DNA of 64,000 nucleotides from assembly GCF_964340395.1 (NCBI RefSeq), contig NC_135568.1, positions 13,573,776-13,637,775 of the forward strand, written 5' to 3'. The translations under genes were made by a program, and so were the position numbers. Below, one piece after another: positions 12,855 to 26,975 of this stretch; within the stretch, counting starts at the first letter, position 1; every line of letters begins with the position of its first letter. The notes under the pieces are model-generated. The model was not told the origin of the DNA, ran no database searches, and saw nothing but the letters and a program-made list of their open reading frames with translations. Source of the stretch: Glandiceps talaboti. Lineage: Eukaryota > Hemichordata > Enteropneusta > Spengelidae.

Positions 12855-13920
12855 CTGCCATTAAGTTTGAATGAGGAGGAGGAGGAGTGGAAAAAACAGA
12901 CAAATGAATATACAAATTGTTAAATATGACAAAATTGACAAAAGCAACACATATAAATACACAGATGAGTTTTCGTCATTCAACACACATCACACATGAA
13001 AATACAGTGAGGCACAAGTAAACTCACAACTTGAAGATTTCATGGTTACTATGTACTTACATCATCAAAGGGAACCTCATGTTGACTTGAATTGACAGCA
13101 GCATACTGGTGATGGCATGATTGCAAATGAAAAACAAGTACTAAATGCATCATACCCGTTCAAAGGTTCTCCTTAAAGGCCCATGATTCAATCCTAAGTT
13201 CTTACAATAGTGCTGTGGTGCCATGCAGATTATATAGGACTCAAGTTATTCTATTCTGGACAACTTTTTCTGTAGTTTTGGTAGACAGCTGTTTTTCATA
13301 CACATTTTTTAATCCTAAATCAAACTGGTTCTTTAAAATGTTCTGTGGGATCTTCAGTGAAATTATTTTTCACAACAAAGATGGGTTTCAGTGACCAAGA
13401 AATATCATATTCAGAAAAATTATCAGATTTTATTGGCAGCACCGTAGGATTCGTTTCCTCTGCAAAGATATGCTGACTGCACAACATTCCTGTGTTATCA
13501 CATGTGCGTCTCTCTTACCTTAGTGGTCATCAAAGTAGGCCGGTGTCAGGAAATTTTCACCTGCATTGTCGGTGGATGATAGGGGTGAATGTTTGCGATG
13601 GATATCGCGTGACCTTGGTTTCATCTTGATGTGGCGTGATACATTGTACATTTACGTTGGGTTCATCCCTCATACCTGTTTCAGTGAGCTTTAATAGGTC
13701 TTTGTGTACTCAGGTGACTGAAGGTACCATCACCCGATGTGTTTTTCAGCTATGAAGGAGGGTGTATTACTGGTAATGAGTCGTACATCCAGCAATATAT
13801 CTAAAGTAGTCCATTGTGTGGAAATAAATGTTTGTGGTCCAAAAGCTGACATTTTCCTAAATGTACAAATCCGATTTTATTGCAATTATTTTACAACATG
13901 TTCAGAATATCACATGAAAG
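12855..13920. other. Noncoding sequence, no feature seen
   Basis: Between the 60-bp minisatellite and the foldback at 13921. A short frame from 13737 ends inside the foldback and has no support. Confidence 0.55.
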
Positions 13921-14045
13921 TTCCTACTCACAATGTCAAAACAAAATTTGGAAGCAAATCCCAAATTATTGCAGCTGATTTCTCTCATCAGCAAGAATTT
14001 GAGATTCGCTCCCAAAATTTTTTTTGACTCTGTGAGGAAAAATTT
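13921..14045. repeat. Imperfect palindrome (foldback element)
   Basis: ctactcacaatgtcaaaac, aaaatttggaagcaaatccc and ttgcagctga on the left pair with the reverse complements on the right (tcatcagcaagaatttgaga, ttcgctcccaaaa, tttgactctgtgag). The centre lies near 13982. Arms of about 60 bp at moderate identity, probably a decayed MITE. Confidence 0.7.
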
Positions 14046-15095
14046 GATACAGTAACTGTGAATCCAGCATCCATAAACATTCATTCTCAATCTCATATGT
14101 TATGACTTGTTTAATGAAAACTCAGATAAATTTTCTCCAGTGTCTGTACTGTAAAAGACAGTCATTGTAGTAATGCACTGCTGGCAAGATGTCAGCAAAA
14201 AATTTTGGATTCTTTCCAATAGTTTTCAGTTTATTGATACAGAAATATACTAATTATATGAAATTATTTCATCATAGACTTTCACACAAAACTTTTCTCA
14301 ACTTTTTGTGAACGAAAAGAGATCTGTTCGCCATAAACTTTTCAATCAAAATATAATTATAAAAAAACATGTATCGAAACATATGGTGATAGCCTGTGTA
14401 TCGATAAATATATATTTGCAGATATTGTACAAATAAACCTTTTTTTGGTCAAGAATGTCTTGTATTAATGTTGACCTGGTAAGGACATGCCGATATTCAT
14501 ATTCCTGTATAATTACTGGGTATTTGTTAGGCTGGCTGTACTCCACAATATTTACTCTCGGTTAGATATTATGTAAATAGTTAATCCGACTGAGGGAGAG
14601 TTGACGTTAGGGAGACGCCTTGTTGGCAGTGTTGTGTTTATTAACAGCGCCCTGGTTTTTGGTTGGCCTGGCCTTCAACTGAGCAGTCGTGAAAAAAAGT
14701 TTGAATGTTTTATTTGCACAAGATGTACTAGTCAGCGTAATGTCATTTGAGTGTCACTTTAGAAACACCTGTTGACCATGTTTTGATTCACTTTTATGAT
14801 TTATAATCTTGATGCTGTCAGAGAGAAATGACATGTTGTTGTTATAATTTGGATAGCTGGAACTGAATCATATTTTAAACTCTCGCGTAAGAATGTAGTG
14901 ATAAAACCATCAACGGCCTACAAATACACAATTTGTTGACAAGTGAGTTAACCGTCTGCACCGATTTTATAACTGTTTACATACAGACATCAAGTTAGAG
15001 TACGCAATACCACAGTGATCAATAGATAGGTGATGCAGATGAGATTGATTGACCCATAGTAGGCATTTTTTTTCAATTGGCAAAATTTTGTGCAA
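14046..15095. other. Noncoding sequence, no feature seen
   Basis: Contains one aacagcgccct word shared with 48855-48895 but no other recognisable structure. Confidence 0.55.
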
Positions 15096-15099
15096 AATC

Positions 15100-15390
15100 G
15101 CCGTGACGATGAGGAGACCTCATATATGGCATCGTCCGCGATGTACCGTGATGATGAGGAGGCCTTATTTACAGTCCACGATGCACCGTGGCAGTGAGGA
15201 GACCTAAGGCTTATTTATGGCATTGTCCGGGATGCACCGTGACAATGAGGAGACCTCATTTATGGCATTGTCTGTGATGCACTGTGACAGAGAGGAGACC
15301 TCATATATGACATCGTCGGCGATGTACCGTGACGGTGAGGAGACCTTGTTTATGGCATCGTCCACGATGCACCATGACGGTGAGGAGAAT
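15100..15390 (+). repeat. 45-bp minisatellite, about six copies
   Basis: Unit gatgcaccgtgacggtgagg, agacctcatttatggcatcg, tccgc. The 45-bp length keeps a frame open (15-residue repeats such as GMHRDNEETSFMALS) over 15217-15408. With no splice support or homology I treat it as noncoding. Confidence 0.85.
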
Positions 15391-15394
15391 GATA

Positions 15395-18175
15395 ATCTCC
15401 TACTGTGAAAAGTCCATTTGAAGATTTTGTATACTTATCACCTTGATTTTACTAGATTTGAAACTGAAGAGATCACACCATAAAAAATTAAAATTCCTTC
15501 ATTATCTAAACATTTACACAGCAATCAAAATGCTTCACACCAGCATGATTGATCGGATCGCTGTGTGCAATAATTATGCAAGTCGTGTTTGTGTTGTCAA
15601 CGTTTACAGTGTTTCTCAGTTACCGCACCAATCTAACCACAATCATTGTGATTAAAGAGGTGCGGAAGACAGGGCCACCAAGTGGTCTGACTTCTCACGT
15701 GGTAAAATTGTTATCAAAAAAAGTTCATCTATATGTCGAGGACAGTATATGTACACTTTAATGCCTACAACCCTGGGGAGAGGTATTAGGGAGATTAAAC
15801 CAAGCTTATGCGATGTAGACAACAACGCAGCGACAGGTTCTCATTGGTGTCTCGTTATGATAAATATTGTGAAACAACACTTCTGAGACTCTGATCATCG
15901 TGACTTTAACACTTTTTGTCAGCAATAAAATAAGCATGATTGATGGACTTATTGTTCATGAGTTATTTCCTCTCTCTTTAAAAATGAAAATAAAATGCAA
16001 GAACAATCACCACTTCTGTGGCCCTCCCCTTGCATCCATTTCATGTGAGCAGTGCATATTCTGTATACTTGTCGGAAAACATAATGCAGTGTTAGCAAAT
16101 TTCTCCTCTCTGCTACCACCTGGATTGCTTCAAAAAAAATCTGAAGATTTATTGGTTCAGCAAAGCCTATAGTGTGCTTTAGCCATTCAGTGCTACTGAA
16201 CAGAACTTTGCTCTGGAGATCACTGCGGCCATAGATTGATTAATTGATCGATTGATTAATTGATTTCCAAACTTCAGCAAACACACTATCCATCAGAAAT
16301 GGATGTTTTGGAGCAATTTTGTCATATGAAATTTTTTATTCTCTACTCTAAGACTTCTGATAGTCTAGCTGCTAGACTCTAGGCAACTTTGTTGTGAGCA
16401 CAGGTCGCATAGCACCAAAGACACTGTTGAGTGCTTGCCGGGAGACACCAGATGTCCTGTCATTCTCGGCGCCAACCTTCCAAGAGGAAGATCCGGGTTG
16501 CCAAACTTCTAGAAGCAGATCTGGGTCTTGATGCAAGACTAGACTTCTGGATGCTTACCTGTGGAATTCTACAGTGTACACATATTGACACTAGCACAAA
16601 AAGGAGAATTTGTTACACAAGTACTTTGTTTGGAATGGGGCATTTTTGGTCACATGAAGTATAAAATAAGGTCTTTGGTCTGTTGATGGATGGTACCAAT
16701 TAGTACCCAATTCTCCATTATTCATCCTTGGCCCCAGTTGCTCTAACAAATTGTTTGAATGTTCATGCAATATACACTTACGTTATTTGTTGATAACAAA
16801 CACTTTATCAACCTGTCGAATGTCAATTGTGACCCCCCTAAGCTAGTAATAAATAACAAAAAATGACTCCCTAGGTTATTAGTGATTCAAGGAATCAGCA
16901 ATCTAAAATCTGAGAGGCCAGGTGTGTTAGATGCAAAGTTTTCTGAATCAATTAAATATTTTCACAACTCTCTAACAGTTGTGATATGTATGTGTGTGTG
17001 TGTGTGTGTGAAATCTGTCAATTCTGCCAACTAATAGTAATATATAGCTGAAATCCTTTTTGTGTACCAAAACCTCTCAAATCTGATAACTCTGATGAAT
17101 GTGTATGTGATATATGTGATACTTCAAAAAATGACTACGTGTGGTCACGTAAGACTTAGGTCACTTTGTTTTATATGTCAAATGTAGTTATTGAATAACT
17201 TTGTAATTAAACAAAACACTGGAACAGACTGTCGTTGGTAATTCATTACGACATATTGCTGCGAAGACTAACATCGTCCCGAACACCGTGTTGGTGAATT
17301 TGGGGACTCCTCACTAAAGTCCACCAGATTATGGGTAATAGAATAGTGAGACCAAGAAAAATCAAAGTGTTGCTATGGAGACAACAATTATTTTGGTTGA
17401 AAATATTGGATTCGTCAGCTTTCCTGGTAGGTGTTGTGTAGTAGTACATGGTTTGGGTTCTGTTTTGTGTATCAACTGTTATGCTGTGTTTGTGTGTGCG
17501 AATGTGATGTTATAGTGTAATGTTGCGACTACCGGTTTAGCATCAGAGTGTTTTCAGTGTGGAATGCAATGCTGGATAGTGAGAGTGTGCTTCTAACAAT
17601 GAATTTATTCGAGCATGGTTTAAAATCTCTAAAAACTGCTTGTACCAAAATATTTGCTTTCTCCTGATACTGTATTTTTCCTACCTGATGATGCAACAAG
17701 TACGTTACAGTCTGGTTCAGGGTACAATGGAACACCTCAAAGTAGAGTAGAAGTTTCATTTCAATAGTTTTTGCGAAGTTCTGAGAACCCCCAATAACGG
17801 AGAGGGAGAAACTTGCAAACAAGTACATGTAGTCTCCCATACACTGTATTTGTAATCTTGTTAGGAACCCTGGTAAACAGACTTGGGCCCCCGGGAAGAT
17901 TTTACCAATTTATGGAAGACTTTTCCAATTTAGTGCCGTTAGCAAAAATACTGTGCAAGTAAATATTTTTTTTTTGTCAACAAACTGAATGAATATTTTT
18001 CTTCTGCTCCAAGCAGCTATCCATGCATTTTCCAACAAACAGAACAATCTTTTTCATCTACTACAAATATTTTTTGTTTTTCAAACGAACTGAACTAGTC
18101 TTTTAATCTGCTCTGTATTAAGTTGTTGTCCTTGTACAAAAAAAGAATTTTCCATATCAGGGAAAACTGTCCTTC
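15395..18175. other. Mostly featureless; slightly GC-richer patch at 16400-16560
   Basis: The patch reads SRRQPSKRKIRVAKLLEADL on the plus strand but has no convincing splice sites and no family match. It may be a decayed repeat. A (GT)n run sits at 16987. Confidence 0.45.
16987..17010 (+). repeat. (GT)n microsatellite
   Basis: Short uninterrupted tgtg run in otherwise featureless sequence. Confidence 0.9.
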
Positions 18176-18179
18176 AACT

Positions 18180-20480
18180 TTAACATCTTGTTAGATTTTC
18201 TTATTTTGATACATTTCGTATCGAACTAATTCAGATCAAAACAATATGTAATTTGTAAATTTTTTTGAAAACACAACAGATTTAACCTTGAGAAGAAACT
18301 TTTTGAATTAGTTTGAAAACTTTGTATATTTGAGGTACGCTTACTATGATAACACTTTTGGTCAAAGTTTCTGACTGAAAAATACACAAAAATTGGACAA
18401 AGACAGTATTTACTTACAGAGTATATCATTGTATAACTTTTTTCAGCTTGATACACTTTCTATCTATAATTGATAAAACTTTTGAATTAGTTTAAAAACT
18501 CTTTATTATACATGTACTCTAAGAATTTCACTTACGGTAAACGTTTCTGACTGAAAAAAAAATATGATAAACAGGGCAAAGACAGTTTTCAGTCGTAAAC
18601 GTTATCGCAATATTGTTTTAAGCTTGATACACTTTGTATCAAAGTTGTTCTTATAACATAATATCAAAAGTTGTTTTGGAAACACAGCGAGTTTAACCTT
18701 GAGAAGAAACTTATTTTAGCAAGAAAACTTTATGGTTGAGATAAACTAGTCATGATAACACTTTGAGTCAAAGTTTTTGACTGAAAAATGCACAAAAATT
18801 GGGCGACAAAAGTATTTACCTACAGAGTATATCATTGTATAACTTCTTTTTCAGCTTGATACACTTTCTATCAGAGTTCTACACATAAAACAATGCTAAA
18901 AATGTTAAAAACACAGCAGACTAAACCTTGAAAAGAAACTTTTTTTGTTAGTTTGAAAACTCTTTATGGTTGAGATATGTTAATATTATGATAACACGTT
19001 TGGTCAAAGTTTCTGACTAAAAATGCATGAAAGTTGGACAAAGACAGTATTTAGTGATAGTGTATATCATTGTATAACTTTTTTTAGCTTGATACACTTT
19101 GCAATCTGATTTATATTCATAAAGCAATATCAAAAGTTGTTTAAAATCACGGCAGGTTAAACATTTCGTCATGTACTTTATTGTGAAAACTCTGTAAGAT
19201 TCTGATAAGCTAAATATGATGACACTTTTGGTTACATTTTCTGACTGAAAAATATGATGTTAAATACTGACTTTGTCGTGTTTAACATATCACTATAACG
19301 TTTTTAGTTTGACACTTTGTGGTAAGTTCTACACATAAAACAATATCTGAAAACACAGCAAGTTTTAACCTTGAGAAAAAACTTTTCTCAGTTAGTTTGA
19401 AAACTCTTTATGGATAAGATACGCCAAGTACCGGTATGACAACACTTTTGGTCAAAGTTTCTGACTGAAAAATGCATTAAAATTGAACAAAAAAAGTATT
19501 TAGTGATAAAGTTTATCTCTATAACTTTTTTTTCAGTTTGATTAATTTTGTATCAAAGTTCTACACATAAAATAATATTAAAAGTTGTTTTGGAAACATA
19601 GCAAGTTTTAACTTTGAAAAAAACCCACGTTTTTGTTAGTTTGAAAACTCTTTATGATTGAGATATGCTAAGTATAACACTTTTTGTCAAAGTTACTGAC
19701 TGAAAAATGTGACTAACATTAAAAGCATTATTTAGTCATAGAGTTTACTACAATTTAACTGGGTTTTTTTCAGTTTGATGCATTTTGTATCACAGTTCTA
19801 CACATAAAATAACATTAAAAGTTGTTTTAAAAACGTAGCAAGTTTAACTCTGGGATAATAAATTAGTTTTTTTTTAAAAAAATCTTTATGATACAGATAC
19901 AATACTCTTGGAAACACTTTTGGTCAAAGGTACCAACTGAAAGAAAATTATTTTAAACAGAGCAAATACATCATGACAGTATTTTATTATATTTTTTAGT
20001 TGGATTCATTTTATATCAAAGGTATACACATAAAACCAAAAAAAAGTTGTTTTGAAAACAGCAAGTGTAACCTTGAGAGGGAAGTTTTTGAATTTATTTT
20101 TAAGCCTTTTAGGACATAGATACTCTAGTTAGGATAACACATTTGGTCAAAGTTACCAACTAAATAATGGAATGATAACAAGGGCAAAGACAGAACGCAT
20201 TCTAAAACTGATAATACAATAATTTTTTTTTCAGTTTGGTGCATTTTTTATCAAGGTTCTTCAAAAAACTACATATAAATTAATTTCGAGAAAAAAAAAA
20301 CGGAACGGATTTAATCTTGAGAAGAAACTTTTTAGTTACATTTGAAAATGGTAGAAATATACTGATTATGATAATACTTGTTGTCAAAGTTATCAACTAG
20401 AAATTATTATAGTAACCAGGACAATGATTTTATGATATACTTTGGAATGTAGCTTTAGTTTAGTTTGATGTGTTTAGGTC
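18180..20480 (+). repeat. ~230-bp satellite, about ten diverged copies
   Basis: The block ggtcaaagtttctgactgaa recurs at about 18361, 18537, 18767, 19003, 19231, 19451, 19686, 19923, 20147 and 20392. Each is followed by a variable segment with cagcttgatacactttgtat, ttctacacataaaacaatat and gtttaaccttgagaagaaac. Copies differ by many substitutions and small indels, and T runs are frequent. No function visible. Confidence 0.88.
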
Positions 20481-21137
20481 CTGAAATTTGACAAAATGAA
20501 TTTTCGGTTATGTTGGAAAAAAAAGTAAAGTGAGTGTGCAACTATGTTATAAAAACAAAAAGATGTGTTGTTTTGAGTTAAAATTAAAAAAGATCCCTGC
20601 CACTGGGTATGTTTTACTTGTGAGTCACCATACAGTAAAGGATATGTATACACGCAGGACCACCAAGTTTTGGATTGTCACAATACATGTAAATTATTAT
20701 ACGTCTTTGGTTTGACAAAAATGTCTACAATGGTGTACGTGTGCAACTGTTTAATGTTGACCACTTAAGAATGAGTGACTTACTTCATCAACAAAATAGT
20801 ATAGTTGAATTGAAAAGTTTAACCAGAGCTTTAGTGCAATCTTTTTATGGGCGAGAATTGCTAATGTTTAGTAACGATTGAAGATAACATTAATAGCCTG
20901 AAGAGTGTGTGCGTTATCAAAGTTTACAGTCGATGGGTTGGAATTTGATGCATATTTCCATGCAAGTAATATTGACAGAACCTGACAAGTTTATCGCAAC
21001 AAACCCATATCATTTGTACGTATGTACAGGTGTGTTTGCTGATTTGATAAAAGGTTAAAAATGTTGGTGATGTTACATGTACTTCACAACAGACAGGGTA
21101 TTTCCACTGTTGTGAATGTGATGAAGATAGTAGTTAG

Positions 21138-21240
21138 CCAATCAAATTTGATGTCATGATGTTCATGAAGCATACATTGTATTGGCCAATCAGCTACAAG
21201 TTAACACCCAGTTTAATTAGGCAAACAATGTTCAGCCAAT
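21138..21240 (+). promoter_or_regulatory. Three CCAAT boxes spaced ~50 bp
   Basis: gCCAATCAaa (21138), gCCAATCAgc (21186) and gCCAATCAgg (21236), same strand, 48 and 50 bp apart. NF-Y promoters have this look. No recognisable exon follows nearby, so an old tandem repeat is equally possible. Confidence 0.3.
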
Positions 21241-22800
21241 CAGGTTAGGTATTTTATGTATATTTACAATACATGAACTGTTCACGTGAACAGGAAGTGA
21301 TATTTTGACAGGTTTAGAGTTTAATAAATAATCTGCCAGGGGTCTAATTCTCAGCCAGGGTGGCTCAAAATTGTGATGCACCTCCACAGACAAAAATGTT
21401 TTCTTTCATGTTTGTCAAATTTTTGAACACATCTTCCCTCAATCTTTAATTTAAATATCAATGCTGCTAGTACCATAATGAAGTAAAACTGGTCATTTGA
21501 AATATTCACGGTCCACAGAAATACAGTTTGTACAGTTTAAAAGCTGACGTTTCAATGAGGATTTTAGTTCTGTGAGAAAAAGGTGAATCCCACAACATCA
21601 GCTTTTAAATTGTACTTCATTGGACCATGCACATTTTTTTCACCATGTTCCCCCCAGCATTTGTTTCTTACTATATGCATATAATACTATACAGTCAATT
21701 TTTAAGGCTAATTTTGTTTTTAGTATCTTTTTTTGAATTTTTGGTAATTGGTAATTTTTTCCATCTGCTCACAGACCCTGGAGTCTCTGATCTTTTTAAC
21801 TAGCATTTCACTACAGCAAATCTGTAGTAATTACTTAAAAATCTACGTTAGCGGTTAATTCTGATAAAATTTGGCAGAAATAAGAAAAAATTTGACCAAG
21901 CATTCCACACAAAGGAAATCAAAGGAAACTATAAAGACCTCTCTGACTACAATTGCAGACGTGATGTTTCCTCAAGTACAGGTTATTCTAGCTGATGGCC
22001 ACAACCAGTGAAATGGAACAAAGTCGTATAATGCTTTGTTTAGTGCCAGCTTTTCTGTCCTGTTTCGTGCGATGATGCACGTAGTCCATAACCATTCCAC
22101 AGTGCTAATTCCATACCCTTAGGCATGTTTTTGTATACCTTTGTATGTGTCCTAATGTCTGAGGTGTTGACCAGTATGGTGTTACCACGTATGCATGTTT
22201 TACTCGTAAAGTCTGGGGTTGACTTATTGCTTATACATGTTGTAGGACTGTACATAGTAGTTCTGTGGAATTGTCTTTCAGTTCAGGTGGGGATGGGTTA
22301 CTGCAATACAAGTGTGAGTCAAAGAACCCAGGTTGCACATGCAGTTCTACCTTGAGACTTTTGTTACTCACTCTTAGCCTTTCTAATGGTTTTGAAACCT
22401 TGTGAACAGAGAGTTGAGATTATTTATGGTGGCATTGAAGTCTATTTTTTGACTGGGAGAACACCATGTGTTTTCAAAGTTAATTAACAAAATTGCAGAA
22501 ATTTGTACTTTGGAAATATTAAGAAATGCGTAATTATAGCAAGCCACTTTAATATACTACATGGTTGCTATGAAACTTTCTGCTCTGTAAAATATTTTGA
22601 AGTAAATATTAGGAATCTTTTCATAGTCTTGTGGGAATTTTAATTTAGCTGCAAGGTTACTAGTATATGTACCAACGAATTGAAAAGACAGTGTTAAAGA
22701 GAGTTGCCATAAATATTTAATTTGATGGTGAGATAAATTTTTATGGAGAATGAAGTCGAAAGGCTCTGTGTGAAATCCAATATGTTACTCTGGTTTGAGA

Positions 22801-22897
22801 ATGTTTACAAGGAGAAATATCAAATTCAAAAAATTGAGAAAAATACCATGTATTATCATGATGTCTGCCGAAATGCATGGTATAAAAATGAATCGAG
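22801..22897 (+). CDS. Weak candidate distal first exon of TRAK
   Basis: ATG at 22801 opens 32 codons rich in Lys, Arg, Ile and Met (MFTRRNIKFKKLRKIPCIIM onward). It reaches a consensus donor gtaagc at 22898, again in phase 1 and therefore compatible with the TRAK exon at 40326. The composition is close to what AT-rich noncoding DNA gives by chance, so this is recorded only for completeness. Confidence 0.15.
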
Positions 22898-25800
22898 GTA
22901 AGCTTAAGAAGTTGGGAGATGTAAGAAGCAGACATTGGCAAGACATGTCTCAGAATCCTTGTAAAAAAGGGAACATCTAGCCAAATATTACCAGTTGTTG
23001 ATATAAATATGCCAAGTATTATAACATTGTTATTTATATTGTATCAAATAGCAACAAAGCTAAGAAATTGAAATATGGAAAACAACAACACAACAACAAC
23101 AACCACAACCACCCAACTTTTTTGTAGTCCCTTGAAAATAGCAAGACAAACTTTGCCATATTTGTACTCGATATAACTGAAAAACTTAACCTTACAGAAA
23201 TAATATGCTGAAAATTGTTTAAACCAATTATACGTAACTAGAATTATAGAAATCACTAACGCCACTAAAAATATTGCTGTTCTCGACATAACTGAAATTG
23301 CTGTGGAATGAGGGTGGCAGTATCGATATGAATATGAATCAAAAGAAAAGTGTATGTTGAACTAATAGTGTATTTATGATTATTAAATGAGAAGTAAAAA
23401 TAACATAACACAATTACAGGTAACATACAATCTATTTCAGATGTTCATACATTATACATATAATTAACTTGTGTATGTATGCTCAAGTATCTGTTATGAG
23501 AAATTACCTGTTCGGTTTATAAGTCCCTTGCTTTCCAGTCACAGTCAGTCACAGTCACAATGCCATAGTAAATGCATAACATCTCACTACTGTACATCAC
23601 ATTACTTTGATTGGTGTCTGTGAGTAGACGACATGGCAGATAGTCCGTATGGTTTATTTATTCTTTGTACTGTAGAGTGCCCATGGTTAATTCTAACATT
23701 CATGGAGCCTGGTCTAGTGTCAGGTCAGTGCCCTCATGTCTGAAGGTAATGATCAAGCTATGCGCCTCAGTAGTAAAGCCCAGTCTGAATGACTTAAGAA
23801 ATGAAAATATTTTACCAGCACCTTTTTTGTAATTTTTTGTCTGTTTTGAAAAATGAAATGAAAATAGTTCAGTTTGTGAAATTATTAAGTATTGATGTTT
23901 GTGACTCAAGGTTTCATCCCACTTGTTTATAAACCATATCCATATGTTTGTTATGTAGATCAGTGCATATAAAATTTGATGGTTTTTGAAAACTTTAAAG
24001 TATTACTAAATTAGTAATGTGGACGGTTTTAGGATTACCAAAATTCTTGACAAAAAAGAGTTGTCGTTGTTTACATTCCTGTTAACCTTAAGCTAACGAG
24101 TGACTACAGGATTGTGAACAACAACAAAAAAGCTTTCTGTTTAATACCGTAACTTGTACAATTGCAGTGTTTAACCAAGCGATGCATACTGTATGTGTCT
24201 TGACATAGGTTGAAGGGAGAAGTAATACAGAAAAAACATTAAATATGCTATCCTAGGCTTTGTTGACAACATAGGAAACCTGCAGTAATGCCTCCAATAT
24301 AAGGTTTTTTAGTGCATGAAATAGAATTATTGGAACTTTTCATGGTGAACATGCTAAATTTGTGTGTACAGAAACATTTTACATGATAAAAGAGAGGAGC
24401 AGAAGCTGCAAATTTCCGTGTTGAGTTTTGACCCATTATTCTATAAAACATCCATGATTGTAAGGATATGGAACAGATATGTGGCTGTGCAAATTGTAGG
24501 GGTCTTGCTAAAATATATCAAAACATTGCCACATTGCAAATACGCGGTCTTCGTTCATTGGTTATCGAGCGCCATTGCGTACCTGCAATAACTCACGTAG
24601 TACCACTTTTGTTTAAAAATGAAAACAGCATTACCATGGCATTATAACCATCTGGTGATGCTGTGGTACAACTGGTACGTATGAAACCTTTCCTCATTAG
24701 ATATGCGCATTTTGAATGAATGACGAAAATACTGACTCAAACAGCTTTGCCATGAATGAAACTGGATAAAAAAGAATGCAAGACTTGTTTATCGTGTTGA
24801 ATCTGCGTAAGTAGGTTTACAATTAAGCTTTTAGGAATATGCCTGGGAGTACAAATGTAGACCAAAAAACACCATTGCAGACAAAACAGTCCATTGCAGA
24901 TGAAACAGTCTGTTAAAGTACAAAGAAAATAGTTCTAAACTGATCTGAATGGATCTTTCTGTTCTCCCTTTTAGGAATGCTTATGTCGTACGTGTGATAA
25001 AATAAGCAAAGTCAGACTCGTTTTTGTTCTTCGCTAGTATGACGTCAGTGTGATACAACAAAAAAGGTGAAAAGTGCACATGTTGGGTGGATGCTATGGT
25101 TTGATTGAATACCAGGTTTCTTTCCCAAATAGTTTGTAGACGTTTTTAATACAATTTGACCAATGATGTGTGAAAGGTTTTACGTTGGTGGGATATAGAC
25201 AATGTTATGCAGTCAGCTGGACAGATTATTACAGCTGATAATTAGTAGTGTACAGTCTGGGCAGGGTGTTGTGCCATTTGACCAAATCTTGCCATTTTAA
25301 CTGCAGACATACATGTATATGTGTACTTAGATTTTGTTGTAGTTATTCATGATATTGATAAAGGCTCAGTTCAGATTATGTTTAAAATTTAGGTGTGAAA
25401 GACAGTTGTCTGGTAGAGCTTTAGAAAAATTTGGCCCAGAACAAAGGAACGATCATATGTAATTCTTATGGCCATACAGATAAGATAACACTAATAAATA
25501 TACTTGTAGGTACTAGGTTATCACATACCTCCTATTGATAGTGAACATTTCATCCTGATCCAAATCTTCTTAAATAGCCTCCTACAATCAGCTTGTAATG
25601 ATGAAAAATTCACCTATGTGCTTCTCTCTGTGGTACTTGAAGCGCCTGTACTTTTTTCCAAGCAAACAAAAAATTCCATTGGTGCCATATAATGGCTAAA
25701 ACATTTTCTCAAAATTTTGCAATAACTGATATTTAAGTTTGGAATAATAATAATATTCTGTAGGTCAATACTCACCTTCATGAAAACAGCATAGCTTAAA

Positions 25801-26817
25801 TGAGACTACCTGTTACTATGTCATGGGTTTGTAAAACATGTCTCCATTGGGCTAGCTCTCTCTATTTCCTACATATGGAAGTGTGTTAGCCAATCAGAGA
25901 GGGTTTTCTAATGTCGGATGTGAAAGCTTTCTATATATATACAAATATTATCGTGGTATTTAAGTTGTTGGGTCAAATGTTTCAGCAGTAACTCCTTCGT
26001 GGGTAGGTATGTTTCTGTTGTATTTAGACATCGTTTTTTTCCCAAATCAAACTGTTCTACTAATTTATGAAGCCTGCGTAAATTTTTCATGTTTTTCCGT
26101 ATGTGTCGGTGATCAACTTTCAAGTAATGTTACTTTTCCACTATTTATTGTACTTGTGTAATGAAGGCAAAAAGCAACTTCTAGCAATGTGAAATTTGGC
26201 AAAGTCGAATTTCTACTTGTCCTCAGAAGTTATAAAAAAAATGAACAAACAGTCAAATAATATTCCTTTTCATTGGTATTGCGAACTTTCATTTTTTTTA
26301 TCCACTTAATATCAATAGAATGAAATGGTGGTAGTACCATACACATCCTGCATTACAATGATACTGTATAAACACATATGCCAATGAGGTGTTCTTAGTT
26401 CCAGACGTACACATTGTCGATGAGGTGTACCATGTTCTCGAAGTACACATTGTCGCTGATACAATGTTCCAGAAGTGCAAAACTTGCCAACCGAGTTTTG
26501 ATACGGGTAGCTTGCTATGCCAACGTCTTATTGCTTATTGTACTTTGCCCCATATACAAATGTATTCTGTCACTATTTCGACAACGCTCACTTTGTTGTG
26601 CCCAGGACTGTCCTACTGTCCTGGTTCGTGATAGTTAGTGAAGCATAACATGACAATTGGGGATATTTATGATGTCATTCACTTGACCAGAGATGGCCTC
26701 GGACAACTTTCACACTATGTAACTACTGATATGTACTGATAAGTTATGTTCAACAGATTGTTATAAATGATTCTGATTGTAAAGTTTTGAAAAATAGTGC
26801 ATGTCAAAATGCTTAAT

Positions 26818-26975
26818 GTTGTCGTCGTTGTCATCATCATCATTGTCATTGTCATTGTCACCACCACCACCACCATCGCCATCACCATTATTATCATCTT
26901 GTCACTGCTACCAACACCGCCACCACCGCCACCACCAATCATCATCATCATCATCATCACTACCACCACCATCAT
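26818..26975. repeat. (CAT)/(CAC) trinucleotide-rich tract
   Basis: Mixed gtcatcatcatc, ccaccaccacc and atcatcatcat runs. Frames on both strands read as poly-Ile/Thr, Ser or Met/Val and are artefacts. Confidence 0.9.

Noticed and set aside
15217-15408. 63-codon frame with 15-residue repeats
   Set aside because: It is a 45-bp minisatellite whose length preserves frame; the frame drifts and several copies lie outside it.
16431-16664. 77-codon frame with a basic, coding-like start
   Set aside because: Slightly GC-richer but lacks splice sites and any family match; more likely a decayed repeat.
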